Positions 1 to 12,100 of a DNA stretch of 64,000 bases are shown here, in pieces (within the stretch, counting starts at the first letter, position 1; each line of letters opens with the position of its first letter). The notes beneath the pieces were generated by a model that was not told where the DNA came from, ran no database searches, and saw only the letters and a program-made list of their open reading frames with translations. Both the position numbers and the translations under genes were made by a program. The stretch covers positions 92,781,729 to 92,845,728 of the forward strand of contig JBCNJP010000010.1 in the NCBI GenBank assembly GCA_039602395.1, written 5' to 3'. Source of the DNA: Deinandra increscens subsp. villosa (taxonomy: Eukaryota > Streptophyta > Magnoliopsida > Asterales > Asteraceae).

Positions 1-44
1 GACATCAGTGTGACTTGAGGTGGGATCATCACAGGTGAAGGAGC

Positions 45-2680
45 CTAGGAAATCACCTTACCATTAGTAATTGTGACAAAGTGTTGTGTATTAGCCTTGG
101 GTTTACCATCATCCAAATTCACTTTATCAAGTGCGACAGAAACCAGATCACTTGAAAGATCAGTGTGTCCAGAATCTGAGTTAACAGTTTTAGCTTTGGG
201 CTTTCGCTTCTTAGTAGCTTTAGTTCTCTTGGAAACAGATTTTCCTTTAAACATTACTTGAGATCCACTAAAGACTGAAGATTGTGATTCGCTAAAAACT
301 GATGATTGAGATGTTATTTCATTACTGTTTATTAATTTCAAAAACTCAGATTCTGCCTTTTGTCTGACCGTATCCTCAGATAGGGCAGTATCAACTGATT
401 GAAATGAGCTGAAATCAAAATCATCTATTTCAAGTGCACTTTCAACAGATGGAAGACTCGAGCCACTTTCATAGCCAGACAGTTTGTCTTCCATTTGCTG
501 AATTTCTGACTTGCTAGGAACAGACTCATTATTCAAAAACCTGATGTGGCTTCAAGAGCTTATTTTAGTAAGTTCAGGTATTGGAAAATAATTATGATTG
601 AGAGGATGCTCAACAACAACATCATCAATTTCCCTAGTTAAACCTAAACCACTTTGAACACGTTTGAAAATATCCTTAGCCACATCACCTGCCAAGTTAG
701 AGGGATTGAGTTTCATTAAATCAATAATTTCCCGAGCTTGAACATAGTTCTTGCTCAGGGATGAGTAACGAGTCACTAAATTCTTCTAACTAAGTGTGAA
801 GAGCCACTTCTAGCATTGTTTCATGACCTCAATATCATCCTGCAAGGACTTTATTTTGGCTAGGAAATCCAGTTCCTTAGCTTGCATAGACTTGACAAGA
901 CACTTATTCGCTATCGCCTTTTCAACCAACTCTTCGTTGTAAAGGCAATACCGAGCAACTTCCTCTACACAGGACTCTGAGCATAATTTGGATTTTTATC
1001 GTATCGGGAATGAGTTCCTTCTAACGGTTTATTGATTTTTGCTCAGCATCAAATTCACCTTTTGAAGTAACATCAGCAGTGTTGGACACAAAAGCAACAT
1101 CTTCAGAGATTTCATCCACATCAGCCATCAGTTCAAAGTCGGTGGGATAAAGTGGATCAAAGAATGAGTCTTCCTCAATCTTGGACTCATCAGATGAGTT
1201 CACCATTAGTGCATAGTCAACATTTGCTGGTGGTTGAATCTGATTGGACCAAGTGTAGTTCGGATCACTCAGTGACACAAGTGCCTTTTCTGGATTTTCA
1301 GCACGCTTACTATTGTTGGAACTAGAACCCTGGTGAGAAGGGCCAGCAGGTTGTGGCTTATGGTATGAATAGTTGCCCTGATTTTGACTCGAATTATTGT
1401 TTCCCCCAGATGTCACAGGGACCTGTCTCAGCTTTGGCTTCTTACACTCACGTGCAAAATGACCCAAACCTTGACAGTTGTAGCACTGTGCCTTGGATTT
1501 GTCAAAACCAATAGTTGCACCGGGTTGTGACTGGAACACTTTTCTCCCAGTTTTCTTGAAAAACTTTCTTGTGCGGGCAGCAATCATACCAAGTTGCCAA
1601 TTGATATCCATTCCTTCAAGGTCATCAGTAGGAATTTGGTCTAAGTCTTCTTGGCACAAAGTCATATTTTCAATACTTCCAGACATTTGGGAAGCAAGGC
1701 ATGTCACAAGAGCATTACACAACTCTTGATCTTTGTCAGTTAATCCTACAACTGACAGTCCTGATTGGTATGTAGCAGGTGTCCGAATCACTGGTGAGAC
1801 GGGTTGTTGAGAAACGAAGGCAGCTTGACAAAAAGGTTGTTGAGTAGGAACTGGAGCAGCTTGAACAGAGGAACACGACCCACTAGCAAAGTAAGGAAAT
1901 TCCAAGTCAGTCTCATTAGGAGTAATGAAAGCAGCATTTGGGGTAATCTGAGAGGAACTCTTATTTGTAACTTTCCCCATGAGTGAATTTCCATCTCTTT
2001 CAATAGCTGCAATTTCATAGCCTTTGACTTTGTCAATGAGATCCATGTAGTCACAAGTGGCTAAATCACTGCTTTCAAGCAGATAGATAACATATGGAGC
2101 AAAATCCCGAGGAAGTGACTTCAGAATCTTCTTATATATTGCTGGCATCTCAGGTCGGATCTGGTTATTTTGCATCTCACAGATAAGCCTGCAGAATTTT
2201 GTCACATGAGTCTCAAATGAGTCTCCAGCACTGTGAGCAAAAGTGTTGAAACGCAGTTTGAGAGAGTCCAGTCTCCTCTCTTTGCTCTCAATATTCCCCT
2301 TATACTTTTTCTCAAGTGCAACCCAAATTTCATTAGCAGAAGTTGCTTCAGTGAAGTGGAAGGCAATGTCATCAGATAATGCCATTTTGATACACCCGAG
2401 AGCACGTGTGTCAACCTTCATTTGATTATTCTGGTGAATAGTCTTCAACTTTCTTTATTACACGTCTCTGAGCAGGAGGTGGATCATCACCAGCCACAGG
2501 AACAGGTTCCACATAGAACACCTTAGGACCACACTTCACAGATGTCAATAGGTCATAATCCAGATACTCGAGGTGACACTGAAATTTCTTTTTCCAGTCA
2601 TCATAGTTGCCGGCCCTGAGTAGCTTTGGGGACCTATTATGCCCTTGGAACATTTGATTTCCAGAATTGAACTCAGACAT
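45..2680 (-). pseudogene. Broken gag gene of element A
   Basis: The ATG is at 2680. Residues 1-84 start the retrotransposon gag region; a one-base shift near 2430 moves the reading into a 475-residue frame ending at 1021. That frame carries the copia gag core and a CCHC zinc knuckle, C-Y-N-C-(X4)-H-(X4)-C, near 1460-1500, which binds the element RNA in the virus-like particle. Just before it comes the conserved DDLEGMDINWQLGMIAARTR region that matches the SIRE gag of element B. Beyond 1021 the frame is lost; two further pieces (776-552 and 536-45) continue a low-complexity, Ser/Lys-rich gag tail. With at least two frame changes plus stops this copy cannot make full-length Gag. Element B has the same order of domains in an unbroken frame. 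Confidence 0.8.
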
Positions 2681-3427
2681 GATGAAACAAGTTGTGTTTC
2701 TTCACAAAAATGCTTAATGGGTCAAACGAGTTGAGATCTCAGAAATTGCTTCAACGGATGCTAAGATTGAGGTTAATTGCTCAAAACCTAAAAAACAAAC
2801 ATCAAGAAGCTTATTTAGTTTGAATCAATCAATCAATAATCTGAAATTTGAAATTTTCAAAATCTTCAAGACTTAGAAAATTTTCAGCCATGTTCTTGAG
2901 CATAATCACTGGATCAAAATCAAATTTCACGAAATCAAGTTTTTATTGCACCAATAGTTTAGGAATTTGATTAGGAACACATTTGTTAACTACAACAAAC
3001 TCCAAAAACCACTTAATCTATGTAAAATCGGATCAAACAGTGATTCTTATAAAAAACTTCTAAGAACACAATTTTTGCTCTAAAATCTTCAATACTTGAT
3101 ATTTTTGAATGATTCAAGTTGCTATCATCCCTAAATCATTAATTTTAACATGTATGCATGTTCAATTTTGACTCAAAATCAGTGAAAGATAGACTTTAAT
3201 TTTCAAAAGAAACGCACAACACGTATGCTCTGTGTTCGCATAGATCTGAAAAACTCAAAAATTGACCCATTTGTTGTGATTATTGATGAAATCTAAGCAT
3301 TCCAATAGATTCCTTGTGAAATTTCGTTCAAAATGGTTCAAGGAATCATACAAACAACTAGATTTGATGACTTGAATGAGTGATTCTTCAAGTTTTTTAG
3401 TAAAACCTCAAGAACATGAAGAACAAT
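2681..3427 (-). other. Untranslated leader of element A
   Basis: About 750 bp lie between the primer-binding site and the gag start. It is AT-rich with no reading frame worth reporting. It is long compared with the leader of element B (about 105 bp), so it may contain unrecognised sequence. Confidence 0.5.
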
Positions 3428-3440
3428 GGCTCTGATTCCA
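3428..3440 (-). other. Primer-binding site of element A
   Basis: The reverse complement reads TGGAATCAGAGCC, one base different from the TGGTATCAGAGCC site of element B and of most plant copia elements, which pairs with initiator tRNA-Met. It lies two bases inside the LTR, as expected for the start of minus-strand DNA synthesis. Confidence 0.8.
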
Positions 3441-3647
3441 TTTGTCAGGACCAATTTGGAGCCTTTACTCATCCAATACACGGATCCAAGTGCAGAAATC
3501 ATGAATCCATTATCAAATCATAGTGTTTGTTGGTTGAAATCCTTAGATTTCATGTCTGAAACTCAAGAACACGTGGGTTTTCACACACATGTGCTATCTT
3601 TCTTCAAACAGCCGTCCAAAAGCTTATTCTAGGTTATTATCATGTTG

Positions 3648-3657
3648 CTATTTATAC
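3648..3657 (-). promoter_or_regulatory. TATA box in the LTR of element A
   Basis: The reverse complement reads GTATAAATAG. It lies about 205 bases before the LTR end and about 90 bases downstream (element sense) of the word cluster, as expected for the U3/R promoter of a copia LTR. The assignment rests on sequence and position only. Confidence 0.5.
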
Positions 3658-3737
3658 TAGAGAGAGCACCTGATTTCACAGCACTGAAAACAAGAGAATG
3701 TTATTGAAGTTAGTGAAAATTATGTCATCAAACTGAC

Positions 3738-3850
3738 AAGATCGCCAAGAACAAATGCTGAAGTCGCCAAGGCAATCTGGTGAGGTCGCCAAGCTTGGTG
3801 AGGTCACCAAGACCCTTGGTGAGGTCGCCATCTTGGTGAGGTCGTCAAGA
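3738..3850 (-). repeat. U3 cluster of GGTGAGGTCGCCAAG-type words
   Basis: About six imperfect copies of a 15-base word (GGTGAGGTCGCCAAG; variants GATCGCCAAG, GGTCACCAAG, GGTCGTCAAG) lie within 113 bp, in otherwise AT-rich LTR sequence. Spacing is irregular, so this is a cluster of sites rather than a simple tandem repeat. It lies upstream of the TATA box in element sense. Confidence 0.75.
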
Positions 3851-4181
3851 CTAACTCAAAAACATCAAGAACACTCGTAAAACGTCAAGACTCATTATTG
3901 AACCATTGAGGGTTGTTATTATGACATTAGAAATGTACAAGGGCAAATTCATCATTATCAATGATCAACACAAGTTATGACATTACATATGAATCATACA
4001 AAACATTAAATACTTGAATAATCATCATAAACATCAAGAGAATTGTCCAAGTACAAAATACAAGTTAAAGTGAAAGATTTACAATTTGAGCACAAATACT
4101 AAGGATGCTATGTTTGAGTTACCACCAACCCTATAAAGATCTTACAATTTGTTTGTTTACTTTCTTCAATGTTCAACATAA

Positions 4182-4439
4182 TTGTGCTATTGCTACTGTG
4201 ATTTTTTAAACAAATGTACTTTTCCTTGGGCTTGTCGATATTCAGCATATAATGGTGTTATCCCACACGATGAAGATGGTGTGCCAGTCACCACAAAATT
4301 AGGATCCGAAGATCCAATCCCATATATTCGGGTGGAGGAACCCTCAGGCTACAAACGTATCCACACATCCGGGTCATCAGCAAAATCCAAACCATGCATC
4401 TTAACCATAGTATCATGGTACAGCTCCTACATTTTATAG
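4182..4439 (+). other. Unrecognised exon-like open frame
   Basis: A frame of 85 codons contains a stretch of ordinary-looking protein sequence (AYNGVIPHDEDGVPVTTKLG, then a proline/serine-rich part) from about 4240 to 4410, unlike the AT-rich flanks. A possible splice acceptor (TATTCAG) precedes it at about 4243. I do not recognise the family. It may be one exon of a host gene or a fragment captured by a transposon. No partner exon is evident nearby. Confidence 0.3.
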
Positions 4440-5275
4440 AACAATGTGGTTGTTATTATACCAACAAGTGTTACAACACTTTTGTAAAAATTTTGATGAA
4501 GATAACTTACATATCTTTCTTTAGCATCTGCGTTACAAAAATGCATCTCCCCGATGCTATGTACGTCAATATCTCATGACATAAGTCTTGCTTTGGATTC
4601 CTTAGTGAGATGGGTTAAAGAAAAATGAGCTTCAAATTGTAGATTTTTTAAAAGTGGGTGGCAATCTGAACTCTGTTTGAGTTAGCTCTGAGATGAATCA
4701 AGAAATCTTGAACATACAACATAAAGTTTTTTTTGTTCCTTTTTCATGAATTAATCTTGAGATCATATATGAAACATATCTACACCTGAACAAACAAACA
4801 TGCCTTGCAAAATTCAAAGGGTTATAAGCACGATGAAAAGATGATAAACCTAATCTCAATCCTAATGTGATAATCAAGAAACCCTTAGACCCTTTTCACA
4901 AAAAAAAAAAAAAAATCCAACTAACGTTAATTGATGTGATTCCAAAATTTCCAAAGAATTTATAAAAAAAAATAGGAGTTTTTCTGAAATAAACATGCTC
5001 ATTTACTAACAATTTATCTTCTATAGAGGGGTTGATTGTGATCAAGACTAAATTTAAAGCACGAAGCTTGAAACCAACAAGAACAAAATTTCCATGACAA
5101 AAACTAAAATTTGCAATGAAGTTACAAAACCCAGATTGAATCAATCACAAATCTATCAAACCAAAGTGAAAAACTAAGAAATTGAAGAAAAAGGAATGAC
5201 CCTTTGTCAGCTTAAGATCAATATGTCTGCGTATATTAGGAGTTTTTCCTTGACACGAGAATTGCAAGTGATAAA
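4440..5275. other. AT-rich intergenic stretch
   Basis: No gene or transposon end is recognisable. Poly(A) and poly(T) runs occur at 4900-4970. The last five bases, ATAAA (5271-5275), form the left target-site duplication of the copia element that follows. Confidence 0.5.
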
Positions 5276-5286
5276 TGTTGTAAACT

Positions 5287-8200
5287 TGTAACGCCCGTAT
5301 ACAATTTGATGCCAAACATAACTGATTAGAACGTTAAAGTTGGTCCCAGAAAAATTTTGTTCAAAATACATAGTTTGACATCCATAAACCCAACACTTGG
5401 GATTACATTTACAAAATATACCCACATTGATTTTGACATTCAAGGTGTTCATTAACTTGTACATAAGTTCTCTTTTACCGCAATACAAGACGAGTCGTTC
5501 GTTCTTCGGTGATCGGTTCTTCAATCATCTTGATGAGCATCCCCGTTAGACTCTTCCTTTACCTGCAATTTACTCACTTTCAATAGTGAGTTTCTATTGC
5601 ATAACAAGTATAATCAATAATTAACAATGAGGAAAAACCACAAAAATCAAATTTTTTATCCCAAGCGTATCTCTTAGGATGAGTGAGGATCCAAGCGATA
5701 CGCCTGGTCCTCTAGGCGTATCGCCTACTGAATCAGTTGCTCCAAGCGATACGCTTGGAGCCAACTTTCCAGGGATTTGGCCAATTTCGGCCAAATCTAT
5801 ACTTAGCCAAATTTTTGCCTCCTTGCCCTGTTTTGCACCAGATTATTTTGAACCAGTTAGGGTCTTTGATCATGCATCATAAAGCTTCAAAATACATAAA
5901 AAAAATCATGTTTGTTATGCATACAGCAACCACTAATCAATGTTTAATATTTCTTACTTGCCCAACGGGTTTATCTGACCCGTTTGACCCATTAAGGGCT
6001 CATTGCCCAAAAGGCTTCATTTTAGCCAATGTTATGCTGCATCACCTTCATACAAATTAGAGTTATGGCATGCAAATCATTAAAGACATTTAAACCTGGT
6101 TAGCACCATCATCTAGTCAATGTGTCCACTATGGCCTTCATGACTATATCATCCTTTTTCTTAAGGTCTAAGGACCCAGTTCACATATTCATATTATTAA
6201 CACACAATTTCTGTGTTGGGTTTCATAGTCCCCCATTTTCATAAGTTTACAACTTATTTACCCGAATGACCCGTTAGGACGGGTCCATGCCTTTGGCGCC
6301 TCCCAATTTATTGATTGACCATTACTCTAGCATTGAGGATCTATGGTTCTATAAACCATTTATGATCCTCCATTACCCGTTACATGGCGATGGTTCCATT
6401 GCCCCATTTCCGCCCATTGCAACTTATTAAGTTATTTTGTGATTCCTTTGAATCTTGCTTATGGTCACTCTGTGATTGGAGGGCCTTTTGGTAATGAGGC
6501 TTCATGGTTCCTAACCATTCATCACCCCTTGTTCTAGAGTAGCTCGTGGATTATTTCATTATTATGAGATTACACAATCTACATTTTCATAAATTAATAC
6601 TTGTAGCATAAACAATATTACCCGACAATAAAGCGATTTCGTATTTGTGGCTCCTTAGAGCCATTTAATATGTTTGACCCATTAACATGGGCTTCAGCTA
6701 GTCATATAACCACTAGGCAACATTTTTGCATTCTAGTGTGGTTTTTACGGACCGTTTATGTATTTCAACCCGTTTGACCCATTAACTTGGATCCTACAGT
6801 TCATTTATCGCTAATGTTGTACATTCGTATAACCATGGTTCCTATGAACCATTTAGTTAAGTATCATTCTTTGACTCACTAGTATGATTCCTTTAGAATC
6901 GTCTGACCCGTTTTATTTGCTTTCCAATCCAATATTTAAACACACACTTTACCCTGACATTTCAAGGCTTCCATTTAACTTTCTGGTAATCTACTTACTC
7001 TTATGTGGGTACCTTAATTGGTACATAATCCATTCATATCATGGTAGGAACATATATCATAGCACATTAGCTACCTTATAGGGTGTAAGTAATACTTACC
7101 TCGATTCGTCCTAAAGTCCTTTACCACTTCATCCGGTTGACCCATTTGATTCCAAGCTCAAAACCTAGCTTTTTCAATGGTCAACATTTAAGTCATTAGT
7201 ATTCCCTTATATGACTTATCTAGCCATTTAGGTACTAACAGTTTCCATTATGCATATTCATCATATTTTATGTTCGAACTGAAACCATCACTTTTACTTA
7301 TAAGGTCCAACCAACAATTTACATACGAACACATATAATTGCACTAATCACATATCATATAAGTCATATAATATGCAAATTCAACTTTCATATATGTATA
7401 GAGCAAGTATAATCACAACTTCGATCTTAATTGATTTTAGAAGGTAATATTTTTGTGTACACTTTTTCAGCTATGCTGCTGTAATTGGCCATTTTGACCA
7501 TCATACTATTTTTTCCAGCATTCCATGTTTACAGATGGAATGTAGTATACAGAAAGACCTTTCTAGGCATATATGGCACACCCTCTAACGATTTTACTGT
7601 GATTTTATACATTTTTTTTAAAACAGGACAGCAGCTTAATTTAATTCCAAACAGCATGCTGAGTAATCTGCATAGCTGCGGGAATCATCATTTTTGACCC
7701 ACTTAATGACCGAATCAGCCTCAGATTTATAAAAGTGAGCTGAAGTCGGTTCAAAGATATTTCCAACCATATAAGCCACATCCTTATAGGATGCTCGAGT
7801 AATTTACTACGAACTTTTAAAACAGGACCAAAACTGATTTTTACTCACAGCAACTTCGTTTTGCTTTCATAAAAATTCACTTACACATTTTATCGAACAC
7901 TTTGTGTGCGATACTCATAGTAAGTCTAAATCAACCTACCTTGTTTTGGTTAACATTCCATTACTTGCAAATCATTTACATTCTTCTATTTTGCAAGTTT
8001 ACATTCAACAAGTATCCATTTGCTAAACCAATAATTCACACAAGCATTTCAACGAACACCTTGCGTGCATAAACATAATCACTCAATTTCGATCTAATTT
8101 GGATTAGGTTCCATTCCATTTAGCCATGTCATAAACCCAATTAAAATTTCTCACAACACCATCAAACCTATTACCGTTTGTGAGTTGAAATCAACCTAAT

Positions 8201-8810
8201 TAAATCAAATGCATCATTGACTTCGAATGTTCCCAACCCCTTAAACAAAATTTGTCACCTAGGGTTGGGGTGCCCCAAAAACGTGATTTTTGAACCAAAA
8301 ACAAGCATTCATATGTTCTAAGCATCTCTCAAGCATCAATTAACATCTTAAACATTAAATCACAGCTCATATTAAGCATATAGACCCATAAATTTCGAGT
8401 TCTTAACATGCAAGTATTTGGGGATTACTTACTTGAAATCTCCGATGGATTTAGCAATAGTTATAGCTTCAAGAATCCAATAAATCTCCAAGAAATCGCA
8501 GGTTCTTGATCCCAAATGGAAGACCACGAATTAGGGCTTGAGGGGATGGAGGTCGCAAGTCTGGAGATCCAGATCCTCCTTTTCTTTTGTTTATTAATTC
8601 TTTTGTTTAATTACACATTAGCCCCCTCTAGTTTGATATTTAGGTCAATATAACCCAAGTCTCACTAGTTTCATAATGAACCTCAAACTTATAAATATCA
8701 TTCAAGTATTTATCTAAATGATACCAAATAATTTATATGTAGCGTTAACTCTAACCACATAACGTTAAATCCTGACGGATTTATATTCTTTTAGAAATCG
8801 GGATGTTACA
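5287..8810. mobile_element. Gypsy-like solo LTR (or LTR-only element) inside the copia 5' LTR
   Basis: The sequence starts TGTAACGCCCG and ends CGGGATGTTACA, i.e. TG...CA ends with imperfect inverted termini. It is flanked by AAACT on both sides, and removing it restores the copia LTR. The 3524 bp contain no transposon protein and no second copy of the ends, which favours a very long solo LTR left by LTR-LTR recombination. A non-autonomous LARD-type element cannot be excluded. Termini of the TGTAAC...GTTACA type are common in large plant gypsy LTRs; a Tekay-like origin is only inferred. Confidence 0.75.
5661..5760. repeat. Cluster of CAAGCGATACGC-type words in the solo LTR
   Basis: Five partly palindromic copies (CCAAGCGTATC, CCAAGCGATACGCCTGG, TAGGCGTATCGCC, CCAAGCGATACGCTTGG) lie in 100 bp, both orientations mixed. 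The last copy is nearly a perfect palindrome. The cluster begins about 375 bp from the TGTAAC end. No TATA box close by is convincing. Confidence 0.7.
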
Positions 8811-8815
8811 AAACT

Positions 8816-9009
8816 TTTAGTTAGTTTTGTAATTCTTGTAATAGTTCATGGGTTAGCTTGTAACTTTTTCATTTGTTTGTTAATTAGCCGTTAGGATTAG
8901 TTTAATGGTTAATGAGAGCTTATATAGCTGTCATCTCCGATTGTAACAAGCGACGAATTCATTATAAAATTCTCCCAGATTCTTTCAATTTCTTGTACCT
9001 GTAATTTGA
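8816..9009 (+). repeat. 5' LTR of the short-LTR copia, right portion (left portion at 5276-5286)
   Basis: It aligns along its length with the 3' LTR at 14198-14405. The first 11 bases (5276-5286) are separated from the rest by the solo LTR at 5287-8810; AAACT occurs on both sides of that insertion (5282-5286 and 8811-8815). Confidence 0.88.
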
Positions 9010-9011
9010 TT

Positions 9012-9023
9012 TGGTATCAGAGC
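9012..9023 (+). other. Primer-binding site of the short-LTR copia
   Basis: TGGTATCAGAGC, the initiator tRNA-Met type, two bases after the LTR end. Confidence 0.85.
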
Positions 9024-9170
9024 GTTGGTAGCTCTCAGAATTGCCGATCAATTTCACAGTTCTTCACATGCGTGAAGAAAGGGGATCGCTGATCCTCCGT
9101 AGTTGTCAAAATTCATCGCCTATTGACGTCGCCTCGCCGGCCATCTCCGAGAAGATCTAGAACGCCTCCG

Positions 9171-12100
9171 ATGACAAACGCCGCTCCTGGTGGTAGAGGA
9201 AGGAAGGTGGTGCGTGAAAACTTCACCACCATTCCCTTACAGTGTCCGATGTTGACCCCCACCAACCAGGGGTGTGCAGAAATAACTGAAATCCGAATAA
9301 ACCGACAAACCGAACCGCATCTATATCCAAATAAACCAAACCGAATTGTGAATTCGGTTTACGGTTCGTTTTTCAACCATAACCGAATTGTGAATTCGGT
9401 TTATGGTTCGGTTATGGTTTTGAGTTTTGTTTTTATTTGGTTTATTCGATTTATTCGGTTATCCGTTTAAAACCAAATAAGATTTATATATATATATGTA
9501 TATATATTTATAAACCATTTAACCATTTAAACTAAGCCCACTTATGACTTATCCACAATCCAACTAAATACTCATCCATGGTTTTTTAGGGTAAAACAAG
9601 TTTGTCGTAAAAAATAGTCATCGACTCATCGTCTTCCCCTCTTCCACTCTACCAAAAACAAGAGCCTACTTTGGTTGTAGTTATTTTGGTTCTATATCGG
9701 ATTATGGTTTTAAACTCTAGGGATATGTTAAAGATGTTCATTCTTTGTTTTTTTTTGTTAGCAAAAAAATACGTAATATATGTTATTTGGTGAGTACGGT
9801 TTGAATACGATTTATTCGGTTCTCAACCGAAACCGAATCGTATTGAATATGGTTTATTGATTCGGTTTGTAAGCTTTTCAATACGGTTTGGTTTGGTTAT
9901 GGTTATCATAAAAAAAACTTCAAACCGAATAAACCGAATCGAATAAACTGAATAAACTGTAAACCAAACCAATTGAACACCCCTACCACCAATTACTCAA
10001 TTTGGGCGGTCAAATTGAAGACGATCTTTAATGTGCAGGGTTTATGGGAGGTTGTACAACCAGCCGAAGGAGCGGTGGTTGATCCCAAGAAGAATGCTGC
10101 TGCCATAGCATACCTATTCCAAGCTATGTCGGAGAACCTTAATTTGCAGGTGCAAATAAGGAGACTGCCATAGAAATTTGAGAGGCTATCAAGACTATGA
10201 ATATAGGAGTGGACCGGGTCAAGAAGGCGAGATTACAGACCCTAAAAAGTGAATACCAGGCATTGAAGATGAGAGAAACAGAAACCATTGATGATTTCGC
10301 TGGGAAGTTAAGTGAAATTGCGACTAGGTCTGTTGAACTTGGTGAGACCATTCCTGAGTCAACTCTAGTTAAGAAATTACTGGATTCTGTTCCTGAAAGA
10401 TTTCTTCACATTGTAGCATCAATAGAACAGATCATTGATTTGGATACAATGGTTCTCTAAGAAGTAATTGGCCGCCTTAAGGCTTTTGAAGAGAGAACAG
10501 GCATGAAGAATAAGACTGTTGCAAGCAAGGAAGAGCGATTGTTACTCACTTATAAGGAGTGGCAAGCAAAACATAGAGATAACAAAGGGAAACAGAATGT
10601 GGGAAAAGGTCAAAATCTAGGGTTCTAAAAGGTATGGGGATGGTAAGAAGAATTTTGTTAAAACAAGGGATAAAGAGAAGAGTGGCAAGAATGGTAAACA
10701 GAAGTTCAAGAAGGATAAATCTCGGATAAAGTGTTTCAAGTGTGAGGAATTCGGTCACTATGCAAGTGAGTGTGGGAAATTAAAGATTAAAGATCAAGAG
10801 ACTCATTTTACAGAAACCTTTGAAGAAGAAGAACCTGCTTTACTTATGGCATGTAGCATGGAAGATGATCACAGGGAGATGGTGTTTCTGAATGAAGATA
10901 AGGTACATCCATCAAGGTATGACTCATCTTGTAATGATAAGGATGTGTGGTATTTAGATAATGGTGCATCTAACCACGTGATAGGGAATTTGTCATATTT
11001 TTCACAACTTAATAAGAATGTGGGTGGTAGTATTAAGTTTGGTGATGGTTCTGATGTAATAATAGAGGGTAAGGGATCAATACTGCTAGAAGGGAAAGGG
11101 CAGGAACATTGGTTGCTTACAAATGTTTATTACATACCATCATTAGGATGTAATATACTTAGTCTAGGACAAACCACTGGAATAGGTTGTGAAGTTAGAA
11201 TGAAAGGTAATTCCCTGTGGCTACATGAAAAGAATGGTGCACAATTAATGAAGGTTTAGAGATCACACAATAGGTTGTATAAGACTTATTTGAAGATTAG
11301 CACTCCTAAGTGTTTCTTGACTAGCATGCAGGATGAGAATTGGAACTGGCATGGAAGGTTAGGCCATTCTAGTTTTCAGGTGCTAGAAGATATGACTAGG
11401 AAAGGGTTAGTGGAGGGAGTACCTAAGATAAAACATCATTCTCAGTTTTGTGAAGCATGTTTAGCAAGTAAACACACTAGGCAGAGTTTTCCTAAAGTGT
11501 CATCATTTAGAGCAAAAGAACATCTTGAGTTAGTGTCTGTAGATCTTTGTGGACCCATTGCACCAAAGACTAAGGCTGGCAATAGATATTTTATGTTGTT
11601 AGTTGATGATGACTCTAGGTTTATGTGGGTTAATATGTTAAAGACCAAAGATGAGGCACTAGAGGTCTTTAAGAAACTTAGGAGGGATGTAGAAGGAAAA
11701 TTAGGCTTTAAGATTAAGACCTTAAGAACAGATATGGGGAGAGTTTACTAGTCATTTGTTTAAGGATTATTGTGATTCTAGTGGTATAAGTAAGATGTTG
11801 ACAGCTGCTTATTCCCCACAGCAGAATGGATGTGTGGAGAGGAGGAATAGGTCAGTAATGAGCATGACTAGGTGCATTTTGAAAGGGATGCGTGTACATG
11901 ATGACATGTGGGCTGAAGCTGTTAGACATTCTGTGTATATACTTAATAGGATTTCCACTAGGTCTCTTGTAAACTCTACACCTTATGAGATGATAAAGAA
12001 AAAAAGGCCTAATTTGGCACATTTGAGGATATTTGGATGTGTTGGGCATGTTAAGGACACAAAACCACATCTTAAGAAACTAGACTCTAGAAGCTATCCT

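Larger units (their letters stand above)
1..4094 (-). mobile_element. SIRE-like Ty1/copia element A, 5' part, truncated by the window edge
   Basis: Read on the minus strand, this is an LTR (about 4094 to 3443), a primer-binding site, an untranslated leader and a broken gag gene running off the left edge. The gag resembles the one at 19594-22494, which belongs to a SIRE-type element with an extra ORF, so the same lineage is inferred. The other LTR, pol and any target-site duplication lie outside the window. The outer LTR end is uncertain by about 10 bases because no second LTR is present for comparison. Confidence 0.8.
3443..4094 (-). repeat. 5' LTR of element A
   Basis: On the plus strand the inner edge reads TGTCAGGACC, so on the element strand the LTR ends in CA, two bases before a tRNA-Met-type primer site. 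It is about 650 bp, with a TATA box at 3648-3657 and a cluster of short repeated words upstream of it (3738-3850). The outer boundary, placed near a CA at about 4094, is an estimate. Confidence 0.65.

Noticed and set aside
9123..9470. 115-codon frame as a distinct gene
   Set aside because: Its second half is the MITE sequence; only 9171-9258 belongs to the copia gag.
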